DNA of 64,000 nt from Calothrix sp. FI2-JRJ7 (GTDB lineage Bacteria > Cyanobacteriota > Cyanobacteriia > Cyanobacteriales > Nostocaceae): positions 1 to 64,000 of the forward strand of contig JAHHGX010000003.1 of NCBI GenBank assembly GCA_019359675.1. The letters run 5' to 3'. Both the position numbers and the translations under genes were made by a program. Under the pieces are notes generated by a model, which saw only the letters and a program-made list of their open reading frames with translations, did not search any database and was not told where the DNA came from. The first letter of the stretch is position 1; each line of letters begins with the position of its first letter. This document shows, piece after piece, positions 45,045-54,944 of the stretch.

Positions 45045-45863
45045 TTACCCTTGTAACTTCAAAAGCAAACGTCTAATTACTGAAGCATCGCGTGCGTCGG
45101 GTACGCGATGCAAATAAGTTTCTAAATCTTGTGTTGCTTGTGTAAAACGCCCTAGTTGATAAGATAGTAAACCACGGTCGCGAGTATCGATGATTGAATC
45201 AGGTGCCACTAGTAAAATTCGCTCGACTGCTGCTAAAGCAAGTTCTAATTCCTGCTTGTTCAAATAAATATGTTTTAGATTCGATAGCAACCGTATCAAA
45301 AACTGAGCTTTTGTCACCCTTGGTAGATGTTCGGGTTGTAACTGTACGGGTTGCTGATAAATTTGGCTCAACCGCAACTCGCAATCTTGCGGGAACAATA
45401 TTTCACCTTCATGGAAAGTATCTACATATATATCCATATCGGGAATATCTGGACGTATCAAAAAATGTCCCGGCATTCCCACTCCCACCATTGGAAAATC
45501 TACACGACGCGCGACTTCTAAATATACTAGCGCTAGTGTAATTGGAATCCCCAGGCGCCGCTCGATTACGTCATTTAAAAAGCTGTTGCGCGGGTCATAA
45601 TAATTTTCGGTGTTACCTGCAAATCCTAAATCTCCGTATAAGTATTCGTTAATACATTTAACTACTCGCATTGGATACCGCGTGTCGGGTAAACGTTCCT
45701 GTAGCTCAAATGCCATTGTATCCAATGCGTTGAGATACTCGTCACAGTCCAAGTCGGGGTACTCTTCAGTCGCTATATATAAAGCTGCTTTGGCTAAGTC
45801 TATATTTTCATCAGCTTGCTGAATTTCTTGATAAAAATATTGCCGTGCCGATACGTAGTTCAT
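45045..45863 (-). CDS. SirB1-family (transglutaminase-like) protein with TPR
   Basis: The 272-residue protein fits the SirB1 family. The N-terminal half has the transglutaminase-like core (RNSFLNDVIERRLGIPITLA, GVGMPGHFLIRPD, YVDTFHEGEI) and the C-terminal half has TPR-like helices (ELALAAVERILLVAPD, LLSYQLGRF). The canonical Cys of true transglutaminases is absent at the N of the first helix, where RRLGIPITLA is found, which is normal for SirB1. The cellular role is unknown in cyanobacteria. ATG 45863 is a good start. It is divergent from the ATP synthase pair. Confidence 0.88.
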   Translation of the reverse strand: MNYVSARQYFYQEIQQADENIDLAKAALYIATEEYPDLDCDEYLNALDTMAFELQERLPDTRYPMRVVKCINEYLYGDLGFAGNTENYYDPRNSFLNDVIERRLGIPITLALVYLEVARRVDFPMVGVGMPGHFLIRPDIPDMDIYVDTFHEGEILFPQDCELRLSQIYQQPVQLQPEHLPRVTKAQFLIRLLSNLKHIYLNKQELELALAAVERILLVAPDSIIDTRDRGLLSYQLGRFTQATQDLETYLHRVPDARDASVIRRLLLKLQG

Positions 45864-46049
45864 AAGCTGATGCTAAAACAATAAGCCGGATAATATAATT
45901 CTTATTTCTATACTAAATCTAGAGCACGCGGCGCCGAAAATTCTACAAATATTATTTTCTCATAAAAAATAACGTCTTCCAATTTCTTTCACGTCCGAAA
46001 ATGCAGTAATTGCGCCTGTAGTCAAGATTTAAGTGAAATGGCATGGCAG

Positions 46050-46087
46050 TACTCTCGCACTCAATTGAAGGCGAGAGTATTTTTTTT
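46050..46087 (+). terminator. Strong terminator with no gene in front of it
   Basis: Arms TACTCTCGC (46050-46058) and GCGAGAGTA (46071-46079) enclose ACTCAATTGAAG and are followed by eight T residues. It reads on the plus strand, but the preceding gene points away. A short untranslated RNA starting somewhere in 45900-46040 would explain it. Confidence 0.8.
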
Positions 46088-47826
<1,739 letters not shown>

Positions 47827-47887
47827 TTTTGTAAGGGTGGGTTTATGAAAGCCCGCCCATACAGTAATGTAAAATTGACGAAAATCT

Positions 47888-48301
47888 ATGACTTTAACCG
47901 TTCGTGTACTTTCTCCAGATAAAACAGTCTGGGATGCTTCTGCTGAAGAAGTAATTTTGCCTAGTACAACTGGACAACTAGGTATTCTTACTGGACACGC
48001 ACCACTTTTATCTGCGTTAGATACAGGTGTAATGCGTGTGCGTCCTAGCAAAAATCAACCTTGGGTAGCTATTGCTTTGCAAGGTGGTTTTGTGGAAGTT
48101 GAAGAAGATGAAGTTACGATTCTCGTTAATGGTGGCGAACGTGGCGATAAGATTAACTTGGAAGAAGCACGTTCTGCATTTAACGAAGCTCAAACTCGTC
48201 TAAACTCTGTTTCTGCTGACGATAGACAGGCAACAATTCAAGCTACTCAAGCTTTTAAACGTGCGCGCGCTCGTTTTCAAGCTGCTGGTGGTATGGTATA
48301 A
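47888..48301 (+). CDS. atpC: ATP synthase F1 subunit epsilon
   Basis: The 137-residue epsilon subunit sits on the central stalk and can inhibit ATP hydrolysis. The N-terminal beta-sandwich shows [16 protein letters not shown], the conserved [14 protein letters not shown] and [15 protein letters not shown]. The C-terminal helical hairpin begins near [15 protein letters not shown]. It follows the beta gene by 61 bases on the same strand, the usual cyanobacterial pair (named atpE in that naming scheme). An inverted dispersed repeat follows its stop. Confidence 0.97.
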   Translation: MTLTVRVLSPDKTVWDASAEEVILPSTTGQLGILTGHAPLLSALDTGVMRVRPSKNQPWVAIALQGGFVEVEEDEVTILVNGGERGDKINLEEARSAFNEAQTRLNSVSADDRQATIQATQAFKRARARFQAAGGMV

Positions 48302-48311
48302 TTTTGTTAAT

Positions 48312-48386
48312 TGTCATGCTGAACGGAGTGAAGGATCTATTAAAGTGTTTAAACTTTTAAGATTCTTCGCTTCGCTCAGAATGACA
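48312..48386. repeat. TGTCATGCTGAACG-type inverted repeat
   Basis: The 27-base arms at 48312-48338 and 48360-48386 pair at about 22 positions. It fills most of the gap between two converging genes, so it may serve as a two-way 3' end. Such TGTCAT..CTGA repeats are common between genes in bacteria with repeat-rich chromosomes. Confidence 0.75.
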
Positions 48387-48396
48387 CATAAAGTTA

Positions 48397-50364
48397 TTAT
48401 TTTTGTTTTAATACAACTAATGTTACATCGTCTAAAAGCTGTTTGGCGCCAATAAATTGCCACAAGTCCTCAATAATAGCCTCTTTTATTTCTTCTGCAC
48501 GTAGTTGCCAATTTTCCTTAATGACTTGTATTAATCGCTTCAACCCGTATAAGGCGCCGTTCATATCTTCGGCTTCTGTAATACCATCAGTATAAATAAC
48601 TACAACATCATTTGGATATAGTTGAATATCTGCATAACCGATAAAATCAGAAATTTCTTCTTCTAAACCAATTGGGAAACCCAAATCAACTGTATCGACT
48701 CTTTGTATTAAACCACCACGTCGAACAACGAGCATTTCTTCATGTTGTCCTGATACTCGAACTTTACCATCTTCGTAGTCGAGTAAGCACAGCGTCATAT
48801 TTTTATCTGAGTTCATTCGCTGCACGTTTTGGTAAATAGTGCGGTTGAGAGTGTCGAGGAATTTTTTGGGGTCGGTTTCGTTATGTTCTAATAAGGTACG
48901 TACCGCAGTTTGAACCATTATCATTAACACACCGCTTTCTAGTCCATGTCCGGTAACGTCACCAATTCCAATTTTTACTTTGCCGTCGTGGTAAATTACA
49001 TCATAGTAGTCACCACCTACTTCGGTAGCAGAAAGCATGAACCCAGCTATTTCTAAATCTGGTATCTGTTCGAGTTCATGTTTTTGTGGTAAAATCATTT
49101 TTTGAAGTTTACTAGTTACCTCTAATTCGGCGCCCATACGAATATTTTCATCGGTTAGGCATTGGTTCAAAAGATTGACTTCTTTGTTGGCTTTAACTAA
49201 AGCAAGTGCAATATCGTTAAATGATTTGACGACTTCTGCTAATTCATCGCGGTTTTCTAAAGTAATGCTTTCGGTGACAGTTCCATCAATCATTTGTTTT
49301 GATGCTGCACTCAAGCTAGATACTGTTTGTCTTACACCTAAATAAAACGCAATATATAAATACAATACTACTATTAAAATGGTTGAGACAAAAATGCATA
49401 GTAATACTTGTCTCTGTACAAAGCCATTGATACGGTTTTGCAAAAGCACATCAAGTTCGACAATTGCTTTATCCCAAAGAATATAGCTTAGTTTTAAATT
49501 CTCTGCTGCCGCTGTGTAAAATACTTGGCTGCTTAAAGTATTACTATTTTCAGTTAAAGGTATTGCTGTATCAACAAGTAAATTAATTTTATTAGTATAG
49601 TCATTTAACAAGTTTTCAAGCTTTGGACGTGTATTTCCAGCAGGATTAAAATTAAAGGCATCCTGCATGTTTTTCTTTAACTCGCTATTATATTCTTCGA
49701 GTTTTGCTAAATATTTGATTAATTTAATACGTGATTCAACCGTATCTTGTTTAGTTAGGATACTTTTTTGAGTTATAAGCTGAATGTCCGTTAAAGTATA
49801 CTGCATTTCGGGCAGCTTTAACAAAGTTGCATCCATTAAATAGTAACTATCTATATCTGGGTCAAGGATTAAGTTGGATTGGTCTCCAACTTTATTCCTC
49901 AACTCATCGATGTCTTGTCGTAACGAATTATATACTTTACTTTTTTCTTCTATGTTATCTTTACTTTGATTTACAATTTGGTGCCATTTCTCTTTTATTG
50001 AGTTAAATTTAGTAGTCGTTAGTAAGATATTACCATATTTTTTATCAATATCCTCTAATGACTGCATTTGATTATTAATTTTTGCCTTGAGTTCTTTTAA
50101 CTCATTTTGTTTTGTTTGGTCGTTGTTAGTTATTTGTACCAGTGAAACATCTGACCATAGCTGACGCAAAGGACGTAGGTAAGTGTTACCAATTTTTTCT
50201 TTTTCTGCAAAGTCATTCCGCGATTGAATTTCTGAAATAAGTAAATACATTACCAAACTTAACGGTAACACAAAAATGCTACTAATTAAAGTAAATTTTT
50301 GTGGGTATTTAAGGCGATTCATTAAAGTAATCGCCGGACAAAATATTGTTTTTACTGATTTCAT
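48397..50364 (-). CDS. SpoIIE/RsbU-type PP2C phosphatase with HAMP domain
   Basis: The protein, about 655 residues, is a membrane-anchored phosphatase that would dephosphorylate a STAS antagonist. After a short N-terminus come a membrane helix (FTLISSIFVLPLSLVMYLL), a long extracytoplasmic helical sensor, a second membrane helix near residue 325, a HAMP region and a coiled coil. The PP2C domain has the metal-binding TEVGGDYYDV, GIGDVTGHGLESG and VVIYTDGITEAED. I chose ATG 50364 (MKSVKTIF); an in-frame ATG at 50322 (MNRLKYPQK) is also good. The frame extends to 50406, but those residues belong to the tail of the broken STAS copy. The genes upstream are its likely partners, as in the icfG cluster. 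Confidence 0.9.
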   Translation of the reverse strand: MKSVKTIFCPAITLMNRLKYPQKFTLISSIFVLPLSLVMYLLISEIQSRNDFAEKEKIGNTYLRPLRQLWSDVSLVQITNNDQTKQNELKELKAKINNQMQSLEDIDKKYGNILLTTTKFNSIKEKWHQIVNQSKDNIEEKSKVYNSLRQDIDELRNKVGDQSNLILDPDIDSYYLMDATLLKLPEMQYTLTDIQLITQKSILTKQDTVESRIKLIKYLAKLEEYNSELKKNMQDAFNFNPAGNTRPKLENLLNDYTNKINLLVDTAIPLTENSNTLSSQVFYTAAAENLKLSYILWDKAIVELDVLLQNRINGFVQRQVLLCIFVSTILIVVLYLYIAFYLGVRQTVSSLSAASKQMIDGTVTESITLENRDELAEVVKSFNDIALALVKANKEVNLLNQCLTDENIRMGAELEVTSKLQKMILPQKHELEQIPDLEIAGFMLSATEVGGDYYDVIYHDGKVKIGIGDVTGHGLESGVLMIMVQTAVRTLLEHNETDPKKFLDTLNRTIYQNVQRMNSDKNMTLCLLDYEDGKVRVSGQHEEMLVVRRGGLIQRVDTVDLGFPIGLEEEISDFIGYADIQLYPNDVVVIYTDGITEAEDMNGALYGLKRLIQVIKENWQLRAEEIKEAIIEDLWQFIGAKQLLDDVTLVVLKQK

Positions 50365-50394
50365 ATATGAAAAAAAATAATCAAAAGTTAATAC

Positions 50395-50659
50395 TAAATG
50401 TGGCATTAATCTTTGTAAAGTTTTTAATGCTTTTGGTTGCCAAGGTATGTTATTTTATGCTTTAAACATTACTTGCAATTTCGATTTATCTCTTATATCT
50501 ATAACAAATTTGGCAAGCATACTAATTCCATAAATATTTAGAGCATACAACCTTTTCAAATTTAACTTAACTAGATTTGTTGAGTTATTAGTAACGTTAC
50601 TAAGTAACTGTATGATTGGAGAATACTCTGCTACTGTTCCTAATATTAATGTACCTTAA
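50395..50659 (-). pseudogene. Degenerate second copy of the STAS gene
   Basis: The minus strand reads GTLILGTVAEYSPIIQLL and later ISMLAKFVIDIRDKSK, then TAA at 50455-50457, then in the same frame IPWQPKALKTLQRLMPHL. This matches, in order, the intact STAS protein just upstream (GSLRLNGMEEYAPILKLL, ITMLSKFVIGMRNNKS, IPWQSKLFKNLQKLMPNL). The start is lost and the phospho-serine region has changed to NIYGIS. It is a duplicate that has decayed, and it runs in frame into the phosphatase gene. Confidence 0.75.
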
Positions 50660-50779
50660 AAATGAACTATTTTATTTGTTTTTTGTACCACACACGGTAG
50701 TTGTCACTCTGAAATATTCAACATAATTATGCACCTGCACCCTAATGTAAATATTAAATACTTATTAACTAAATCTTAA

Positions 50780-51124
50780 CTAAATCATTTTCAAATTTAA
50801 ATTTGGCATTAATTTTTGTAAATTTTTGAATAACTTACTTTGCCAAGGAATTGAATTGGCACCAAGAATCATTATATGGACGCTTTTGTTGTTTCGCATT
50901 CCAATCACAAACTTAGATAGCATGGTAATTCCAGAACTGTTTAAATAATCGAGATGCATTAAGTTGAGCGTAATTCGTGCTGGGTTACTATCAACTACAT
51001 CATTTAATAATTTAAGAATGGGTGCATATTCTTCCATTCCGTTCAGACGTAAACTGCCATGAAAGTTAATGCTTGCAGAACTAGTCTCGTAGCAAACTTT
51101 ATAGTTATCGCCTAAAATTTCCAT
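50780..51124 (-). CDS. STAS-domain anti-sigma factor antagonist-like protein
   Basis: The 114-residue protein has the STAS fold of SpoIIAA/RsbV. The phosphorylation loop reads LDYLNSSGITMLSKFV, with the acceptor Ser near residue 67. By family it would be phosphorylated by the HATPase kinase encoded upstream (51183-51758) and dephosphorylated by the PP2C phosphatase downstream. The gene order kinase-STAS-phosphatase resembles the Synechocystis icfG-slr1859-slr1861 group. A decayed copy follows it. The target that the switch controls is not visible in the window. Confidence 0.85.
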   Translation of the reverse strand: MEILGDNYKVCYETSSASINFHGSLRLNGMEEYAPILKLLNDVVDSNPARITLNLMHLDYLNSSGITMLSKFVIGMRNNKSVHIMILGANSIPWQSKLFKNLQKLMPNLNLKMI

Positions 51125-51182
51125 AATTTTAAGTATTGCAATATATGAATTATTAAGTAGTCAAAAGGGTAATAATCTAAAC

Positions 51183-51758
51183 TTAGATACTTACTTGTAC
51201 CATTGTAGTTACAGCAACTATTCCTGGTTTATCCTGAACAATTTCAAATTTCCAACCCAGCATTGCTGAATAATCATTAATCATGCTCAGTAAGCCTAAA
51301 CCAGAAGCAGTATTATCTGGATTTTCGGCATTTTTTTCTAATTGGTTAAAATATAGTTCCTGTGGGTCAGCAACTACTAACTGTTCAATAAAGGCTTTAA
51401 ATCCTTCGATAGAGTCTTTATTTATGCTGTTAGTGACAAAAAATCTAATTTGGTCAGCATCGAGTTGAAGCTGAATTGTAATAGGTAATCGCACACTGTA
51501 GTCACAGTACTTCATTGAGTTTTCTAATAACTCATTTGCAATATAGCTCGCAGTACTTTTAATTTCAGCTTGCTTTTGGGCGCCAACATCGCTATCATCT
51601 TTAAAGAAAAAAGTAGTCAAATAATCCGCCATAAAATCTGCGGATAGACCATTATTTCTCCAGCGGTCTTTTATCGAAATAGAAGACGGTGAGAACTTGA
51701 CCGTTAATTGGTCGTTATTGAGTGGTTTGTCAACGTAATATCCAAATATCTCTTTCAT
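51183..51758 (-). CDS. HATPase-type anti-sigma/partner-switching kinase-like protein
   Basis: The 191-residue protein has a GHKL-like ATP-binding core, with the N-box region SYIANELLENSMKY near residue 80 and the glycine-rich segment SGLGLLSMINDYSA near 155. Similar proteins occur beside STAS and PP2C genes in cyanobacteria (slr1861-like), where they would phosphorylate the STAS partner. AAAGG lies seven bases before ATG 51758. A paralogue with a nonsense codon lies directly upstream. The G-box is shorter than in RsbW, so kinase activity is inferred, not shown. Confidence 0.78.
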   Translation of the reverse strand: MKEIFGYYVDKPLNNDQLTVKFSPSSISIKDRWRNNGLSADFMADYLTTFFFKDDSDVGAQKQAEIKSTASYIANELLENSMKYCDYSVRLPITIQLQLDADQIRFFVTNSINKDSIEGFKAFIEQLVVADPQELYFNQLEKNAENPDNTASGLGLLSMINDYSAMLGWKFEIVQDKPGIVAVTTMVQVSI

Positions 51759-51790
51759 ATCAACCTTTCTTAGCTTAAATAATTTTTACC

Positions 51791-52369
51791 TTACATATTG
51801 AATTCAACCATTGTCGTCACAATCATGATTGCTGGTTTCTCAGGAACTGACTTAAACTTCCAAGCAAGCTTCGCCGAATAGTCATTTATCATGCTTAAAA
51901 AACCTAGCCCCAACTTAAAACTATATTCATCATCAACATTCTTTTCTAAGTGGTTTAAATATAATTATTCATGGTTATTATTTGATAGTTGATAAATAAT
52001 GCCTTGAAGATTTGCCGACCACAGGTGACTCAAGCTATTTGTAATAAAAAACTCAGTTTTACCTTTGTTGAAATATAATTTAATTTTTATCGGTATTTGC
52101 GAAGCTTGATGTGAGTACTTGACGGCATTCTCTAAAAGTTCATTAGCAATATAGCTAGTGGCGCTTTTAATTTCTGCATGACGTTTTAAATCACGCCCTT
52201 CGGAACCGTTTTTAGTAATAAGGGTCGTGAAAAAGTCAGCAATAAAATTTGCCGCGTAATCATTATTTCGCCAAAATTCCTGCACCAATATTGAATCAGG
52301 CAGAAACTCTAACATTAATTTTTCTTTAGTCTGTGGTTTTTCAATGAAGTTCCCGAAAATCTGCGTCAT
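51791..52369 (-). pseudogene. Paralogue of the HATPase gene with an in-frame stop
   Basis: The frame opens at ATG 52369 (MTQIFGNFIEKPQTKEKL) and matches the neighbour along its whole length, including SYIANELLENAVKY. A TAA at 51965-51967 stops it at 134 residues. The same frame then continues as LYLNHLEKNVDDEYSFKLGL, GFLSMINDYSAKLAW and VTTMVEFNM before TAA at 51791-51793. So one nonsense codon separates two well-preserved halves of a 192-residue protein. The truncated form keeps the N-box but lacks the glycine-rich region. The decay looks recent. Confidence 0.85.
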
Positions 52370-52673
52370 GGTAGTGCTGTGTAAAAATTGGTAACGGATT
52401 TAACGGATAAACGCTTTATTTAAACATATACGATTTTTGGTATTTCTTTATACTTTAATTTTGCGTTTATACTGCCTTTACACAATATGGCATTGTTTTA
52501 TTCTCTTGTGTTCAGTAAATGCACTTAAAGCAAAGAATAAGCAAGATTTAAGCCATTATTCACATTTTTCGGTTCTTTAAGTGAGAATGTTAAGCTTTGT
52601 AACGAATGCAGAAACTCATCTGGGTGGACGGGAAGTAATAGGTAAGATACTTATTGCCCAGAGGGCAAAATTT

Positions 52674-54833
52674 ATGAGAACCTTACAAAGCTTTAGTCAT
52701 AAGCGTAAGTCAAGTAAAATACTTAGTTTCGTTGCGTCGGTTGCGGCAAGTTTGGCAGTTGCTAGCAGCGTTAGTGTTGCTGGCGCCCAAGTTAATCAAG
52801 TTAATAAATCGGTTAATCAAGTCGAATATAATAACGTCGGTAATGTTACTAAGTCTCTAACGACAAATGTAATGGCACCTGCAACCGAAAATGAAGTTAT
52901 AGCAGTAAAAACACTTAAAGTTAGCCAACTACAAATGAGTCTTGGTTGGGGCTTAATTCCTATTGCTGTAGTTGGCGGTTTGGTTATTTTTGTGCCGTTG
53001 TTCTTTGGTGGACTGGTAGTTATTGGTGAACGCGAAGTTGGAATTGTTGTTAAAAAATTCGCTGTTTCTGGAAAAGGACTTCCTCCTGGTCGGTTGATTG
53101 CTCTTAATGGTGAAGCTGGTTTGCAGGCAGATACTCTGGCGCCTGGTTGGCACTGGGGTTACTTTCCTTGGCAATTTTCAGTCAAAAAAGAAGCTGTAGT
53201 AATGGTGCCGCAAGGTGAAATTGCGCTCATAGTCGCTGCTGATGGTTCACAAGTACCACCTGAGAGAATCTTGGGTAAAATAGTTGATTCCGATAACTTT
53301 CAAGACGCGCGTAAGTTTTTGCTCAATGGTGGAGAGAAAGGACGACAAATTGGTTTTTTAACGGCAGGTACTTACCGTATAAATACTGCTTTGTTTAAAG
53401 TAATTACGGCAAGTAATGCCAATCAGCACGAGATGCGCGCGGAGCAGTTGCGTATATATCAGATAGAGCCAGAAAAAGTTGGTATTGTTACAACTTTGGA
53501 TGGTTCACCTATTCGGACAGGAGAAATAGCCGGACATACAATTCCTGGACACGATAACTTCCAAAACGGTCAGAGGTTTCTTGATGGTGGTGGACAAAGG
53601 GGTTTACAAGAGCAGGTATTATTATCGGGTTCGTGGAATCTTAATCCCTGGCTTGTAAACGTTGAACAAGTACCAATGACGGAAATACCTATCGGTTATG
53701 TGGGAGTCGTTATTTCTTTTGTAGGTAAAGAACAAGAAGATGTTAGTGGCGCCTCGTTTACTCATGGTCAGTTAGTGAACCAAGGACATAAAGGTGTATG
53801 GGTAGAGCCGTTATATCCTGGTAAACATCCTTTAAATACTAAAGTAATGAAAGTCGAGTTAGTGCCAACGACTAATATCGTCTTAAACTTTACCGATAGA
53901 ATCATGGGTCAACACGGCTATGATAGTAAACTCACAGCCTTAAAACTATTATCGTTTGACGGTTTTACCTTTGATTTAGAAATATTCCAAATTATTCATA
54001 TCGGCGCCAGTGATGCACCCAAAGTCATATCGCGCTTAGGTTCGATGCAAAACGTCATCGACCAAGTACTGCGTCCAATAGTTGGAAACTATTTCCGTAA
54101 CTCCGCGCAAGAGTACACAATTTTAGATTTTCTAATTGCCCGGAGCGAGCGTCAAGTCGAAGCATCAGAATACGTCAAATCAGCTTTACGTGCGTATGAT
54201 GTTCAAGCAGTAGACTCTTTGATAGGTTTAATTACCCCACCACCAGAGTTAATGCATACACTTACCGACCGTAAAATTGCTGAAGAACAACGTAAAACCT
54301 ACGAAGTTCAACAAATGGCGCAAACTCAGCGTCAGATGTTGGTAAGAGAAACATCATTAGCAGATATTCAAGACTCATTAGTTACATCTGAAGAAGGAGT
54401 TAAAATTGCTCAATTAAAAGCTAATGCCAGAATTCAAGAAGCGACTGGTGAAGCGGAATCGATTAAACTAAAAGCCATAGCTGAAGCTGAAGGTATTCGT
54501 GCCACAGGTAACGCGAAAGCTGAAACATACCGTGCAGGTGTGGAAGCACTAGGTGAAAATGGTTACACCGCAATGCAAATGATGCAAATAGTCGGTGACA
54601 GCAACGTCCGCTTAATACCCGATATATTAGTTGGTGGTAACAGTGGTGGTAGCGCCAATGGTTTAGTTGACGGTTTACTATCCATGATTTTATGGAACCA
54701 AACCAGCACTAAACAAAACGGTAATACAAGCACCCAACCAATTTATCCGAGAGTGCCTGTGATGGCGCCGAACAATGGTAAGGGGAATGCTCATATACCT
54801 TTAAATCTTGATATTCCAACAGATAATCAATAA
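52674..54833 (+). CDS. Large SPFH/Band 7 (flotillin-like) membrane protein
   Basis: The 719-residue protein has a signal-like N-terminal stretch (SFVASVAASLAVASSVSVAGA), a membrane segment at about 85-120 (GWGLIPIAVVGGLVIFVPLFF), then an extended SPFH region with EREVGIVVKKF and repeated G.D.F.....FL.GG.RG blocks. The C-terminal half is a charged coiled coil (KLKAIAEAEGIRATGNAKAE), as in flotillins. By family it would form oligomeric membrane rafts or scaffolds. I chose ATG 52674; a GTG at 52581 is in frame but gives an atypical N-terminus. A terminator lies right after the stop. A second SPFH gene is at 58867. Confidence 0.85.
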   Translation: MRTLQSFSHKRKSSKILSFVASVAASLAVASSVSVAGAQVNQVNKSVNQVEYNNVGNVTKSLTTNVMAPATENEVIAVKTLKVSQLQMSLGWGLIPIAVVGGLVIFVPLFFGGLVVIGEREVGIVVKKFAVSGKGLPPGRLIALNGEAGLQADTLAPGWHWGYFPWQFSVKKEAVVMVPQGEIALIVAADGSQVPPERILGKIVDSDNFQDARKFLLNGGEKGRQIGFLTAGTYRINTALFKVITASNANQHEMRAEQLRIYQIEPEKVGIVTTLDGSPIRTGEIAGHTIPGHDNFQNGQRFLDGGGQRGLQEQVLLSGSWNLNPWLVNVEQVPMTEIPIGYVGVVISFVGKEQEDVSGASFTHGQLVNQGHKGVWVEPLYPGKHPLNTKVMKVELVPTTNIVLNFTDRIMGQHGYDSKLTALKLLSFDGFTFDLEIFQIIHIGASDAPKVISRLGSMQNVIDQVLRPIVGNYFRNSAQEYTILDFLIARSERQVEASEYVKSALRAYDVQAVDSLIGLITPPPELMHTLTDRKIAEEQRKTYEVQQMAQTQRQMLVRETSLADIQDSLVTSEEGVKIAQLKANARIQEATGEAESIKLKAIAEAEGIRATGNAKAETYRAGVEALGENGYTAMQMMQIVGDSNVRLIPDILVGGNSGGSANGLVDGLLSMILWNQTSTKQNGNTSTQPIYPRVPVMAPNNGKGNAHIPLNLDIPTDNQ

Positions 54834-54845
54834 GAATCCCCCTAA

Positions 54846-54872
54846 CCCCCCGTCAATTCGGGGGGATTTTAT
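54846..54872 (+). terminator. Terminator after the SPFH gene
   Basis: Six C residues (54846-54851) pair with six G residues (54860-54865) around a GTCAATTC loop and are followed by ATTTTATATTTTA. It begins 13 bases after the stop codon. Confidence 0.8.
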
Positions 54873-54944
54873 ATTTTACATTTGTAGAAAAATTGGCAAA
54901 AATATTATTTAATTACATAAAGTCTACAAACAAAAGAGGTGTAA

